The translations under genes and the position numbers were made by a program. The notes beneath the pieces are model-generated. The model had not been told where the DNA came from, did no database searches, and saw only the letters and a program-made list of their open reading frames with translations. This document shows, one piece after another, positions 41,471 through 49,259 of a stretch of DNA of 64,000 nt. The stretch covers positions 1,302,001 to 1,366,000 of the forward strand of contig NC_015682.1 of NCBI RefSeq assembly GCF_000215975.1, written 5' to 3'. The DNA comes from Thermodesulfobacterium geofontis OPF15. Lineage in GTDB: Bacteria > Desulfobacterota > Thermodesulfobacteria > Thermodesulfobacteriales > Thermodesulfobacteriaceae. The stretch's first letter is position 1, and each line of letters opens with the position of its first letter.

Positions 41471-42112
41471 GTGTCTAAATTAAAAATTTCTGAGATATTT
41501 TTTAGTCTCCAAGGAGAGGGTCCTCTCATAGGTTACCCTACCCTATTTGTTAGACTTTTTGGCTGTAATCTAAACTGCTCCTGGTGTGATACCCCCTATG
41601 CAAAAGGAGAAAATCCTTATGAAGAAAAAGAAATCTCTGAAATAATTTCTTTTTGGAAAAAAAATTTTAGCTCTATACCTTTTATAACTATTACTGGAGG
41701 AGAACCTCTTATTCAAAGCTCTGTTTATAATTTAATAGATGCGTTTTTAAAACTTGGTTGTACTATAGCTTTGGAAACCAATGGAAGTATAAGTTTAGAT
41801 AAAGTCCCTAAGGAAGTAATAAAGGTTATGGATGTTAAAACTCCTTCTTCTAAAATGGATAAGTATAATCTCTATGAAAACTTTAAATTTCTTACTAAAA
41901 AGGATGCAGTAAAATTTGTGATAAAAGACCGAGAAGATTTTGATTTTGCTATAGATATTGTAGAAAAATTTTATCTCACCTATTATACTCAGGTCTTTCT
42001 ATCTCCTGCTTATCCCTTTTTAGACCCTAAAATCTTAGCAAATTGGATTCTTGAAACTAAAAAACCCATTAGATTCCAAATACAGCTTCATAAAATAGTA
42101 GGAATAAAATAA
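41471..42112 (+). CDS. queE: 7-carboxy-7-deazaguanine synthase QueE
   Basis: Radical-SAM enzyme that contracts carboxytetrahydropterin to 7-carboxy-7-deazaguanine. 213 residues; the cluster motif is C32-x3-C36-x2-C39 (GCNLNCSWCDT) as in QueE. Further signatures are FSLQGEGPLIGYPT and TITGGEPL. The start is GTG at 41471, with no clear ribosome site. It is co-transcribed with queD; queC is not present in the window. Confidence 0.93.
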   Translation: MSKLKISEIFFSLQGEGPLIGYPTLFVRLFGCNLNCSWCDTPYAKGENPYEEKEISEIISFWKKNFSSIPFITITGGEPLIQSSVYNLIDAFLKLGCTIALETNGSISLDKVPKEVIKVMDVKTPSSKMDKYNLYENFKFLTKKDAVKFVIKDREDFDFAIDIVEKFYLTYYTQVFLSPAYPFLDPKILANWILETKKPIRFQIQLHKIVGIK

Positions 42113-42117
42113 ATTTG

Positions 42118-42126
42118 TGATAAAAT
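42118..42126 (+). promoter_or_regulatory. Extended -10 promoter for a leaderless rpoH mRNA
   Basis: TGATAAAAT (42118-42126) is an extended -10 element (TGn plus TAAAAT), with no convincing -35. Seven bases separate it from the rpoH ATG at 42134, and no ribosome site is present. Confidence 0.45.
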
Positions 42127-42133
42127 ATTTTTT

Positions 42134-43117
42134 ATGAAAAATCCAAATAACGATAACGAGGCACTCGAACTTCCTAATCCAGTAGATTTAGATATAAGCA
42201 CTCTTTCTGCCTTACCTATTATCATCGAAGATTATGAAGAACAGGTTCCTGCTAAATTTGATCCTCTGCAAAAATACTTGCAAGAAATAAGTAAATACCC
42301 AGTTCTCTCAAGGGAAGAGGAAGAGGCAATTGCGAAGGCTTATTATGAAACTAAAGACCCAAGATTAGCTTATAAGCTTGTAGTTTCCAATTTGAGACTG
42401 GTAGTAAAAATAGCTCTTGAATTTCAAAAATTTTGGGCACATAACTTTTTAGATCTTATTCAGGAAGGAAACGTAGGTCTTTTGCAAGCAGTTAAAAAAT
42501 TCGATCCCTACAGAGGAGTTAAATTTTCTTACTATGCTTCTTTTTGGATAAAGGCTTATATACTTAAATATATTATGGATAATTGGAAACTTGTAAAAAT
42601 GGGAACTACCCAGGCTCAAAGAAAACTTTTTTATAAGCTAAGAAAAGAAAAAGAAAGACTTGCTTCTCTTGGTTTTGAACCTACTCCTGCTGAAATAGCA
42701 AAAAGGCTTGGGGTAAAAGAAAAAGAAGTTGAAGAAATGGAACAAAGAATGTTTTCTCAAGATTTAAGTTTAGAAGCTCCGGTTTCTTATGATTCAGAAG
42801 ATACTCTTGCTAATTTCTTAAAAGACTCAAAACCAACCCCTGAGGAATCCTTTGCAAGAGAAGAAATTTTAAATAAATTTAAACATCTTCTTAAGGAGTT
42901 TGCTCAAAATCTAACTGGAAAAGACTATGTAATTTTCCACGAAAGACTTATAGGTGATCCACCAAAAACTTTACAAGAACTTTCTCAAAAGTTGGGAATT
43001 TCTAAAGAAAGAGTTAGACAAATAGAGGAAAAATTAATAAAAAAACTCAGAAAATTTCTGGAGGAGAAATTGCCAGATGCGTACTACTATCCCCTTGCCC
43101 TACCTTACAAAGATTAG
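42134..43117 (+). CDS. rpoH: Heat-shock sigma factor RpoH (sigma-32)
   Basis: A 327-residue sigma-70-family factor. The stretch FSYYASFWIKAYILKYIMDN and WKLVKMGTTQAQRKLFYKL is the RpoH box that distinguishes it from RpoD. Region 1.1 is absent, and region 4 ends in LQELSQKLGISKERVRQIEEK. It directs transcription of chaperones and proteases, and ftsH in this window could be a regulator or target. The N-terminal 45 residues are an acidic extension. Its last 41 bases overlap the TPR gene. Confidence 0.93.
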   Translation: MKNPNNDNEALELPNPVDLDISTLSALPIIIEDYEEQVPAKFDPLQKYLQEISKYPVLSREEEEAIAKAYYETKDPRLAYKLVVSNLRLVVKIALEFQKFWAHNFLDLIQEGNVGLLQAVKKFDPYRGVKFSYYASFWIKAYILKYIMDNWKLVKMGTTQAQRKLFYKLRKEKERLASLGFEPTPAEIAKRLGVKEKEVEEMEQRMFSQDLSLEAPVSYDSEDTLANFLKDSKPTPEESFAREEILNKFKHLLKEFAQNLTGKDYVIFHERLIGDPPKTLQELSQKLGISKERVRQIEEKLIKKLRKFLEEKLPDAYYYPLALPYKD

Positions 43118-44663
43118 TCTTGTAATTTTTATTCTCCTTTTTATGAATTCTACCTATCTTTTTGCTGAAAAAGATAAAAAAGCTCAAGCCTATTATTATT
43201 ATTTACTTGCCACCCAAGAAAGGGATCCTTCTGTAGCAGAAAAATATCTTAAAAAAGCCATAAAATATGATCCCCAAAGTTTGTATCTTAAAAAAACCTT
43301 AATTTCTCTTTATTTAGAAAATGGAGATTTAAAGAAAGCAGAATCTCTTTGTAAAAAACTTTTAGAAAATTATCCAAAGGATAGAGAAATTAATCTTTTT
43401 TTGGCTAAGATATATATCCTTGAAAATAGACCCCTTCGTGCTATTTCAATTCTTGAAAAGTATTTAGAATACTTTCCTAAGGATGAAATCATTTTAAGCC
43501 TTCTTGTAAATCTTTATCTTGACCAGAAAGATTGGGATTCAGCGTTAATTAATTTAGAAAAGTTATTAAAAATTAATGAAAATAATTATACAGCCTGGGT
43601 TTTTAAAGCCAGAATCTTAAAAGAACAGAAAAAGATAAAAGAAGCAAAAGAAGCCTATTTGAAGGCTTTAAATCTTGCCTCAGAAAATAAAGCTCTTTTA
43701 TTGGAGGTACTTAAATTTTTAGACGAAAATTCAGATGTTGAAGAAATTGAAAGGCTTCTAAAATCTTATGTAGCAAAATATCCTGAGGATGAGGATTTTA
43801 TAAAGCTTCTCCTTAGCTTCTATATTGAAAAATCTAATTGGGTAAAAACTGAAGAGGTACTAAAGGAATATTTAAATAAAAATAAATATACCCCAGAACT
43901 TCTTTTCTTTCTTGGATACTCACTTGAAAAACAAAATAAAATGGAAGAAGCTCTTCAAGTTTACGAAAAACTTATTTTTGAAAATAACTGGCATTATGAG
44001 GTCTCAAAGAGAATAGCAGAAATTTTTAGAGGAAAAACAAAAGAAGAAGCCTTAAAATATATGGAAGACTTTTCTAAAAGGTATCCTAAAAATAAAAACT
44101 ATTATATTTTCTTAGCTAATTTTGCTGAATTTCTTGATTTTTGCGAAAAAGGAGTAAAGTATGCAGAAGAAGGAATTAAAGCCTATCCTGAAGAACTTGA
44201 TATGATTTTAACTTTGGCTTCAGGTTATGCCTGTTTGGAAAATTATGAAAAGGTTTTGTCTCTTATTGAACCGCTTTTAAAAAAATATCCTCAAGATCCA
44301 TTTGTGTTAAATTTTGTAGGATATAGTTATGTGGAATTGGAAAAAAATTTAGATGAAGCAGAAAGGCTACTTTTAAAAGCCTTACAAATAAATCCTTTAG
44401 ATCCTTATATTCTTGATAGCTTAGGATGGTGTTACTATAAAAAGGGTGATTTAGATCTTGCTATTCAGTATTTAGAAAAAGCTGTAAAAAGACTTCCTGA
44501 AGATGAAGCTGTTATAATAGAACATCTTGGAGATGCTTATTTAAAAAGGGGAGATAAAGAAAAAGCTTGCGAACTTTACCAAAGGGCTTTAAAAGCAGTT
44601 ATTCATAAAAGAGATAAAGAAAGGATTGAAAAAAAATTTGAGAACTGTCCAATTCTTAAGTAA
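43077..44663 (+). CDS. Exported tetratricopeptide-repeat protein
   Basis: A 528-residue protein with a signal peptide (SLVIFILLFMNSTYLFA, cleaved near residue 30) followed by about a dozen TPR units, from DPSVAEKYLKKAIKYDP to DKEKACELYQRAL. TPR proteins of this length act as scaffolds for envelope complexes. The ATG at 43077 is backed by a GGAGGAG ribosome site 9 bases upstream that lies inside rpoH, so the two genes genuinely overlap by 41 bases. It overlaps the lipoprotein gene downstream as well, so the three are probably translated in step. Confidence 0.85.
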   Translation: MRTTIPLPYLTKISLVIFILLFMNSTYLFAEKDKKAQAYYYYLLATQERDPSVAEKYLKKAIKYDPQSLYLKKTLISLYLENGDLKKAESLCKKLLENYPKDREINLFLAKIYILENRPLRAISILEKYLEYFPKDEIILSLLVNLYLDQKDWDSALINLEKLLKINENNYTAWVFKARILKEQKKIKEAKEAYLKALNLASENKALLLEVLKFLDENSDVEEIERLLKSYVAKYPEDEDFIKLLLSFYIEKSNWVKTEEVLKEYLNKNKYTPELLFFLGYSLEKQNKMEEALQVYEKLIFENNWHYEVSKRIAEIFRGKTKEEALKYMEDFSKRYPKNKNYYIFLANFAEFLDFCEKGVKYAEEGIKAYPEELDMILTLASGYACLENYEKVLSLIEPLLKKYPQDPFVLNFVGYSYVELEKNLDEAERLLLKALQINPLDPYILDSLGWCYYKKGDLDLAIQYLEKAVKRLPEDEAVIIEHLGDAYLKRGDKEKACELYQRALKAVIHKRDKERIEKKFENCPILK

Positions 44664-45219
44664 AATTTTCCTTCTTTTTACCTTATGCTTTTCCTTGGGA
44701 TGCTCTTATAAAGCACCTCCTTTAAGTAAAATATCTGCTAAAAATGTCTATTATGGAAAAATCTGGTGGGAGATTACTCTTTTTACTAATAATGAAACCA
44801 AAACCATAAGTAATTACGCAGATTTTCAAGCAGAAAATAATTTTATTTACTTAAGATTTAAATCTCCCTTTAATACTACATTAGGATATGGAAAATGGGA
44901 AGCCTCTTTTTACAATTTAATAGAAATCTTTGATCTCTATGATAAAAAACATTATTTTATAGTACTCGAACCAAAACCTGAATTAAGAGATATTCCCTTT
45001 TATTTTTTAGGTTTAAAGGAAAAAAATTTAACCTGGAGTTTCCTAAAAACTTCTTTTAATTATTCTTTTTTAGAAGATAAGAAAGAAGGTACAATAAGTT
45101 CTAAATTTTTTATACTGAGGTGGAGATTTAAAGAGGTCTTTACTTCAGAAGATGTTACACCTATGCTAAAAGATATTTCTCCTTTTAAAGATTTTCAAAA
45201 AGTAGAAATTACTTTATGA
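44626..45219 (+). CDS. Lipoprotein, possibly LolB-like
   Basis: A 197-residue lipoprotein: hydrophobic signal (IFLLFTLCFSLGC) with the lipobox Leu-Gly-Cys at the cleavage site. The mature part is beta-rich (KIWWEITLFTNNE, FIYLRFKSPFNTTLGYGKWE), as in the LolA/LolB fold. Placement after a TPR exported protein is common for such envelope genes. Sequence is too weak to claim LolB. The start is uncertain: TTG at 44626, or TTG at 44638 with AAAGGA at a better distance. It overlaps the TPR gene by 38 bases. Confidence 0.6.
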   Translation: MKKNLRTVQFLSKIFLLFTLCFSLGCSYKAPPLSKISAKNVYYGKIWWEITLFTNNETKTISNYADFQAENNFIYLRFKSPFNTTLGYGKWEASFYNLIEIFDLYDKKHYFIVLEPKPELRDIPFYFLGLKEKNLTWSFLKTSFNYSFLEDKKEGTISSKFFILRWRFKEVFTSEDVTPMLKDISPFKDFQKVEITL

Positions 45220-46426
45220 TTTTTATTTTTACCTCTTCTACTTTCCGAGGGGTAGCTTTTAAAATTTCTATTTCTAAGTTTTTATAAGTGATTATTTCTC
45301 CTTGTTTAGGAATTCTTCCTGTTATAAAATAAATAAAACCATTAAGAGTTTCATATTCTCCAGAAGGAATTGGTATACCGAGAGCTTGTAATTTTTCTAT
45401 TTCTATAAAACCTTTACATTTATATAAATTTTCGCTAATTTTTTGATATTCTGGAACATAATAATCAAGAGCATCTCTAAATTCTCCTAAAACTTCTTCT
45501 ACTAAGTCTTCTATAGTTATAATCCCTGTAGTGAAACCATATTCATCAACTACAACAGCAAATTCAATCCCACTTTTTTGAAGCTGAGAAAGTACTTCAT
45601 GAGCCAAAGCAACTTCAGGAACAAAAAAAGGCTTTAAACTAAAATCTTTAAGAGGTTTATCCTGTTCAAATAAGGTCTTACCTATAAGATGTTGCACTTT
45701 CACCACAGCCTTTATATTGCTTATGCTATCTTCATAAAGAGGTATATAAGAAAAATTATATTTTCTGCTGAATTCTATAGCATCTTTTACAGTAGCTGTA
45801 ATAGGTAATCCCTTTACTTGAGTTAAAGGAACCATTACTTGAGAAACTCTCTTTTTAGCAAATTCAACGATTTTATGCATAAGTTCTCTTTCTTTAAAAT
45901 CTATCTCTTCTTCGTATTTAATAAAAGTTAAAAGAACTTCTCTAAATTTGGTCAAAAAGAAAGGACTCTCCTCTTTTGATTTCATAATTTTGTTAGCAAG
46001 TTTGGCATTTAAAACAATAATAGGATAAAATGCAAAGGATATCAAATAAAGGATAGGCATTAAATAAAGAACTAATGGATAGGAAAATTTTCTCCCAAAA
46101 GTTTTAGGAATTATTTGCCCAAAAAGAAGCATAGATAAAGGTAAAAGGGTTGAAACAACTAAAAGCCCTTTTGTACCTAAGCTATTTATTAAAAAATAAG
46201 AAGTAAATATTCCATTTCCAGCAACACAAAGGGTAATCCCCATAAGGGTTGTAGTAAAAAGACGTTCAGGATTTTCCCAAAATTTTAGATAAATTTTAGC
46301 ACCTATATTTTTAGAAGCTAAACTTTCTATAAAAATCCTTTCTGCAGAAAGAAAAGCAATTTCACTACAAGCAAAAAAGGCTTCTCCAAAAAGGAAAAAT
46401 AAAAAGGAAATAAGAGCCTTAATCAT
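45209..46426 (-). CDS. CNNM/CorC-HlyC family membrane protein (copy 1)
   Basis: A 405-residue protein with an N-terminal DUF21 membrane domain of four helices (residues 1-135), paired CBS domains (ARVSQVMVPLTQ..., AVVVDEYGFTTGIITIEDLVEE) and a C-terminal CorC_HlyC domain. Relatives extrude or sense Mg/Co ions. It overlaps its paralogue upstream by 8 bases and converges with the lipoprotein gene, overlapping its end by 11 bases. Confidence 0.85.
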   Translation of the reverse strand: MIKALISFLFFLFGEAFFACSEIAFLSAERIFIESLASKNIGAKIYLKFWENPERLFTTTLMGITLCVAGNGIFTSYFLINSLGTKGLLVVSTLLPLSMLLFGQIIPKTFGRKFSYPLVLYLMPILYLISFAFYPIIVLNAKLANKIMKSKEESPFFLTKFREVLLTFIKYEEEIDFKERELMHKIVEFAKKRVSQVMVPLTQVKGLPITATVKDAIEFSRKYNFSYIPLYEDSISNIKAVVKVQHLIGKTLFEQDKPLKDFSLKPFFVPEVALAHEVLSQLQKSGIEFAVVVDEYGFTTGIITIEDLVEEVLGEFRDALDYYVPEYQKISENLYKCKGFIEIEKLQALGIPIPSGEYETLNGFIYFITGRIPKQGEIITYKNLEIEILKATPRKVEEVKIKIIK

Positions 46427-47675
46427 TTCTTTTTTCTATTTCTACAAAAAGTATCTTTCTTCCCTTTATTTTCTTAACTGTAAATTTAAAATTTTTGTAC
46501 TCTATACTATCCCCTTCCTTAGGTATTTCTTTAAATAAAGTTAAAAGAAATCCGTTTAAAGTTTTTATATTTTGAAATTCTTCTTCTACTATTTCTATTC
46601 CCAATAAAACCTTAAGTTCTTCTAAAAGAACTTTTCCATGAACTAACCACTTTTTATCACCTATTTTTTGAAAGGGCTCAATTTTAAGTTCCTTTTCTTC
46701 ATAGATTTCTCCAAAGAGTTCTTCAAGTACATCTTCTAAAGTAACTAATCCTTTTAAAATACCATATTCATCTATTACCAAAGCTATTTTTATTTGTGCC
46801 CTCTGAAATTCAAAAAGCAAATCCCTTACTTTAAAAGTTTCAGGAATAAAATAAGCTGGTCTAACAAAATCTGAAAGTTTTTTAACATTTAGGATTTCTG
46901 GCGAGAAATTTGTAATAAGATCTTTAGCATATAGAATACCTATAACATCATCAAGAGTTTCTTTATAAATGGGAAATTTGTTATAGGGAAAGTGTTTTAT
47001 TTTTTCAAGAAATTCTAAGGTTACAACTTGATCTTTAAAAGCTACTATTTCTGAACGTGGAGTAAGAATAGCTGAAACTGGTATTTTTTCTGAAAGAAAA
47101 AGTCCATGGATAAATTTCTTTTCCTTTTCTGTAATTTTTTTCTGTTTGTAAGCAGAATCTAACATATAAAGAATAATCTGCTCAACAGGAGAAAAGGCGT
47201 GAGAATAAAAAGGGGTAGAGGGAAATCTTTTTTCTAAACCAGAATAAATAAAGTTATAAATTTTTCTTATTGGATAGAAAATTTCGTAAAATAAATAATT
47301 TAGATAAAAAATTTTAGAAATTATTAAAGTTCTAAACTTAAATCCCACAATTTTTGGAAAAAAATCACCTAACCAAAATGCAATTATAGCAAAAATTATA
47401 AAAGCTATTTCTTTTCCTTTTCCTGAAAATAAACTGGTAAAGCCTTTAGAGATACAAAAGCTTGCAAAATAATCTACAATTTCATTTCCTGCTATTATAA
47501 CAATCAAAAGTTCTTCAGGATGTTTTAACATCTGGAAATATTTTTCTGATAAACCAAGATTTCTTAATGAAGCAACTTCTAAACGTGAAAGAGAAAAAAT
47601 TCCAGCTTCACTTAAATTAAAGAACATAGAAAAAAGTAGTAGAATTAATGCGACAATAAAATAAATTTCAACCAT
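46419..47675 (-). CDS. CNNM/CorC-HlyC family membrane protein (copy 2)
   Basis: A 418-residue paralogue of the next gene, with the same order: DUF21 membrane domain, two CBS domains (VSAILTPRSEIVAF, ALVIDEYGILKGLVTLEDVLEELFGEI) and CorC_HlyC tail (LNGFLLTLFKEIPKEGD). Tandem pairs of this family are known in other bacteria and may act as a heteromer. It starts on the last base of the unknown gene upstream. Confidence 0.85.
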   Translation of the reverse strand: MVEIYFIVALILLLFSMFFNLSEAGIFSLSRLEVASLRNLGLSEKYFQMLKHPEELLIVIIAGNEIVDYFASFCISKGFTSLFSGKGKEIAFIIFAIIAFWLGDFFPKIVGFKFRTLIISKIFYLNYLFYEIFYPIRKIYNFIYSGLEKRFPSTPFYSHAFSPVEQIILYMLDSAYKQKKITEKEKKFIHGLFLSEKIPVSAILTPRSEIVAFKDQVVTLEFLEKIKHFPYNKFPIYKETLDDVIGILYAKDLITNFSPEILNVKKLSDFVRPAYFIPETFKVRDLLFEFQRAQIKIALVIDEYGILKGLVTLEDVLEELFGEIYEEKELKIEPFQKIGDKKWLVHGKVLLEELKVLLGIEIVEEEFQNIKTLNGFLLTLFKEIPKEGDSIEYKNFKFTVKKIKGRKILFVEIEKRND

Positions 47676-48523
47676 TAAAGGCTAAGAAACAAAACCCCTG
47701 TTTCTGATGAAGCTTTTAAGAAATTATTTTCAGGTATTTCTAAAATTTCAGATAGTGAAGCTTTAAATTTATAAAATTCCATCTCCTCGTTTAAAAATTT
47801 CTCTTTTTCAAAAATAAATTTTTCCTTCCAATCCTCTAAAAGTTTCTTTTCAGTTATTAATAAATCATTCAAGGAATAAAGAGATTCCCAATCTAAGTAT
47901 TTTCCTATTAATTTCCAGGCAAAAATCCTTAAATTTAGGTTAGGAAGTTCTTCTTCAAATAAGTAGTTTGTTAAAGGCTCTTTTATATCTAAAATTTTCT
48001 CAAAGGTTTCGTCTTCTCCTATTATTTTTTCTTCAAAAATTTGATTATACCTATTTTCCATTTCTTTTAAAGATTTTTCAATTTCATATAATCTATAATC
48101 GAGTTTCTCAGCTAAGCATAAGAGAATAAGCGCTCTTTTAATTTCAGTTTCTTCTTTGGTTTTTTCTTCTTTTTTATTAAAAGAAGGATATATATTTTCA
48201 AGAGAGTCCTCAAGAGTTTCTTTGAATTGACTAAAATATTTAAGAGTTTCTGGGGTTCTAAAGTTAAGCCCCCATTCTTCAATAACGTCAACTTCTCTAC
48301 TTAATTGATTCCAATCTATTTTTATTTCTTTTTTAAATTCTAAAAATGTTATCTTTTCTTTCCAAAAAATGGGCAAATCTTTGTAAATATTTTCTATCAA
48401 ATCTTCAGTTTTAGAAAGTTTAAGAAAAACTATTTTTGAAACCAAGGGAAAAACTTTAACTACTTTTTCCGGAGAAAGAAAACTTTGTGGGTAAAGTAAA
48501 AGTTTTTGAGGAAGATCAGTCAT
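47675..48523 (-). CDS. Uncharacterised helical protein
   Basis: A 282-residue protein I do not recognise. It is mainly helical and charged, with no signal peptide or membrane segment, no Cys and few His. Notable segments are the start LPQKLLLYPQSFLSPEKVVK and a coiled-coil-like stretch around residues 145-175. It shares its last base with the first of two CorC-like membrane proteins and lies 1 base after another unknown gene. A cytoplasmic partner of those membrane proteins is possible. Confidence 0.6.
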   Translation of the reverse strand: MTDLPQKLLLYPQSFLSPEKVVKVFPLVSKIVFLKLSKTEDLIENIYKDLPIFWKEKITFLEFKKEIKIDWNQLSREVDVIEEWGLNFRTPETLKYFSQFKETLEDSLENIYPSFNKKEEKTKEETEIKRALILLCLAEKLDYRLYEIEKSLKEMENRYNQIFEEKIIGEDETFEKILDIKEPLTNYLFEEELPNLNLRIFAWKLIGKYLDWESLYSLNDLLITEKKLLEDWKEKFIFEKEKFLNEEMEFYKFKASLSEILEIPENNFLKASSETGVLFLSL

Positions 48524-48524
48524 T

Positions 48525-49127
48525 TTAAGAAACTATTTTTCTAAAAAGATTTTTAAAATATTCAAGCTGTTTCCCATATTCTTCATCAAGTTTTTCCTTT
48601 ATCTTGTTCCATTCTTCTTTGAATTGAGGATGCTCTTCTACATTAACTTTAACCTCAGCTCCCAGTTGATCAGAAAGGGCTTTTTCTAAAGCAGCAACTC
48701 CAGCATTAAATCTTTTTAAAAGTTCATTATAAATAGCTTCTTTATGCATAACATATTCCTTAAGAAGAGCTTCTAATTGTTGGCAAACCTTTGACATTTC
48801 TGGAACTTTTTTAAAGATTTTTTTTAGCCCTTCAAGAGCCCTTTTAGCATCATCAAGCTGATATTCATATTTAGGAAGAACTATATTTTTTAAAAAAACA
48901 TCTACTACACCTTGATAAATAACTTTCTTTTGTTGAGGGGTTTTATCTTTTAAAAGATTACTTAAGGAATTTTCAAAATCGGAAATTTCATTTCTTAAAA
49001 ACTTTGCAGAAAGTCTTTGAGCTTCTTCTTTTAATTGGAAAAGCTCCAATTCTTCTTTTGAGGCTTTACCAATCTTTTCCGCTTTTTCAAGTGCTATTTC
49101 TAAAGTACTTTTTATCTCTTCAGCCAT
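48525..49127 (-). CDS. Uncharacterised coiled-coil protein
   Basis: A 200-residue cytoplasmic protein, almost entirely helical and Lys/Glu-rich, with long amphipathic helices (QQLEALLKEYVMHKEAIYNE, FKEEWNKIKEKLDEEYGKQL). No known domain is recognised. An AAGGGA ribosome site precedes the ATG. It heads the four-gene minus operon ending in the two CorC-like proteins, so the pair of unknowns may form one complex with them. Confidence 0.6.
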   Translation of the reverse strand: MAEEIKSTLEIALEKAEKIGKASKEELELFQLKEEAQRLSAKFLRNEISDFENSLSNLLKDKTPQQKKVIYQGVVDVFLKNIVLPKYEYQLDDAKRALEGLKKIFKKVPEMSKVCQQLEALLKEYVMHKEAIYNELLKRFNAGVAALEKALSDQLGAEVKVNVEEHPQFKEEWNKIKEKLDEEYGKQLEYFKNLFRKIVS

Positions 49128-49222
49128 TAATCCCTTAAACCCCCTTTAGTTTTTAAATCTAAAATTAACATCTATCTTTATTTAATTCAAGGGGCATTTA
49201 AAATTAGATTTCTTAAGCCCCC

Positions 49223-49251
49223 TTGTAGATTCTTGCTAAAAAGTTTATAAT
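49223..49251 (+). promoter_or_regulatory. Promoter for a leaderless helicase mRNA
   Basis: TTGTAG at 49223-49228, exactly 17 bases, perfect TATAAT at 49246-49251. Eight bases separate it from the ATG at 49260, and no ribosome site is present. Confidence 0.65.
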
Positions 49252-49259
49252 TTAAAATT

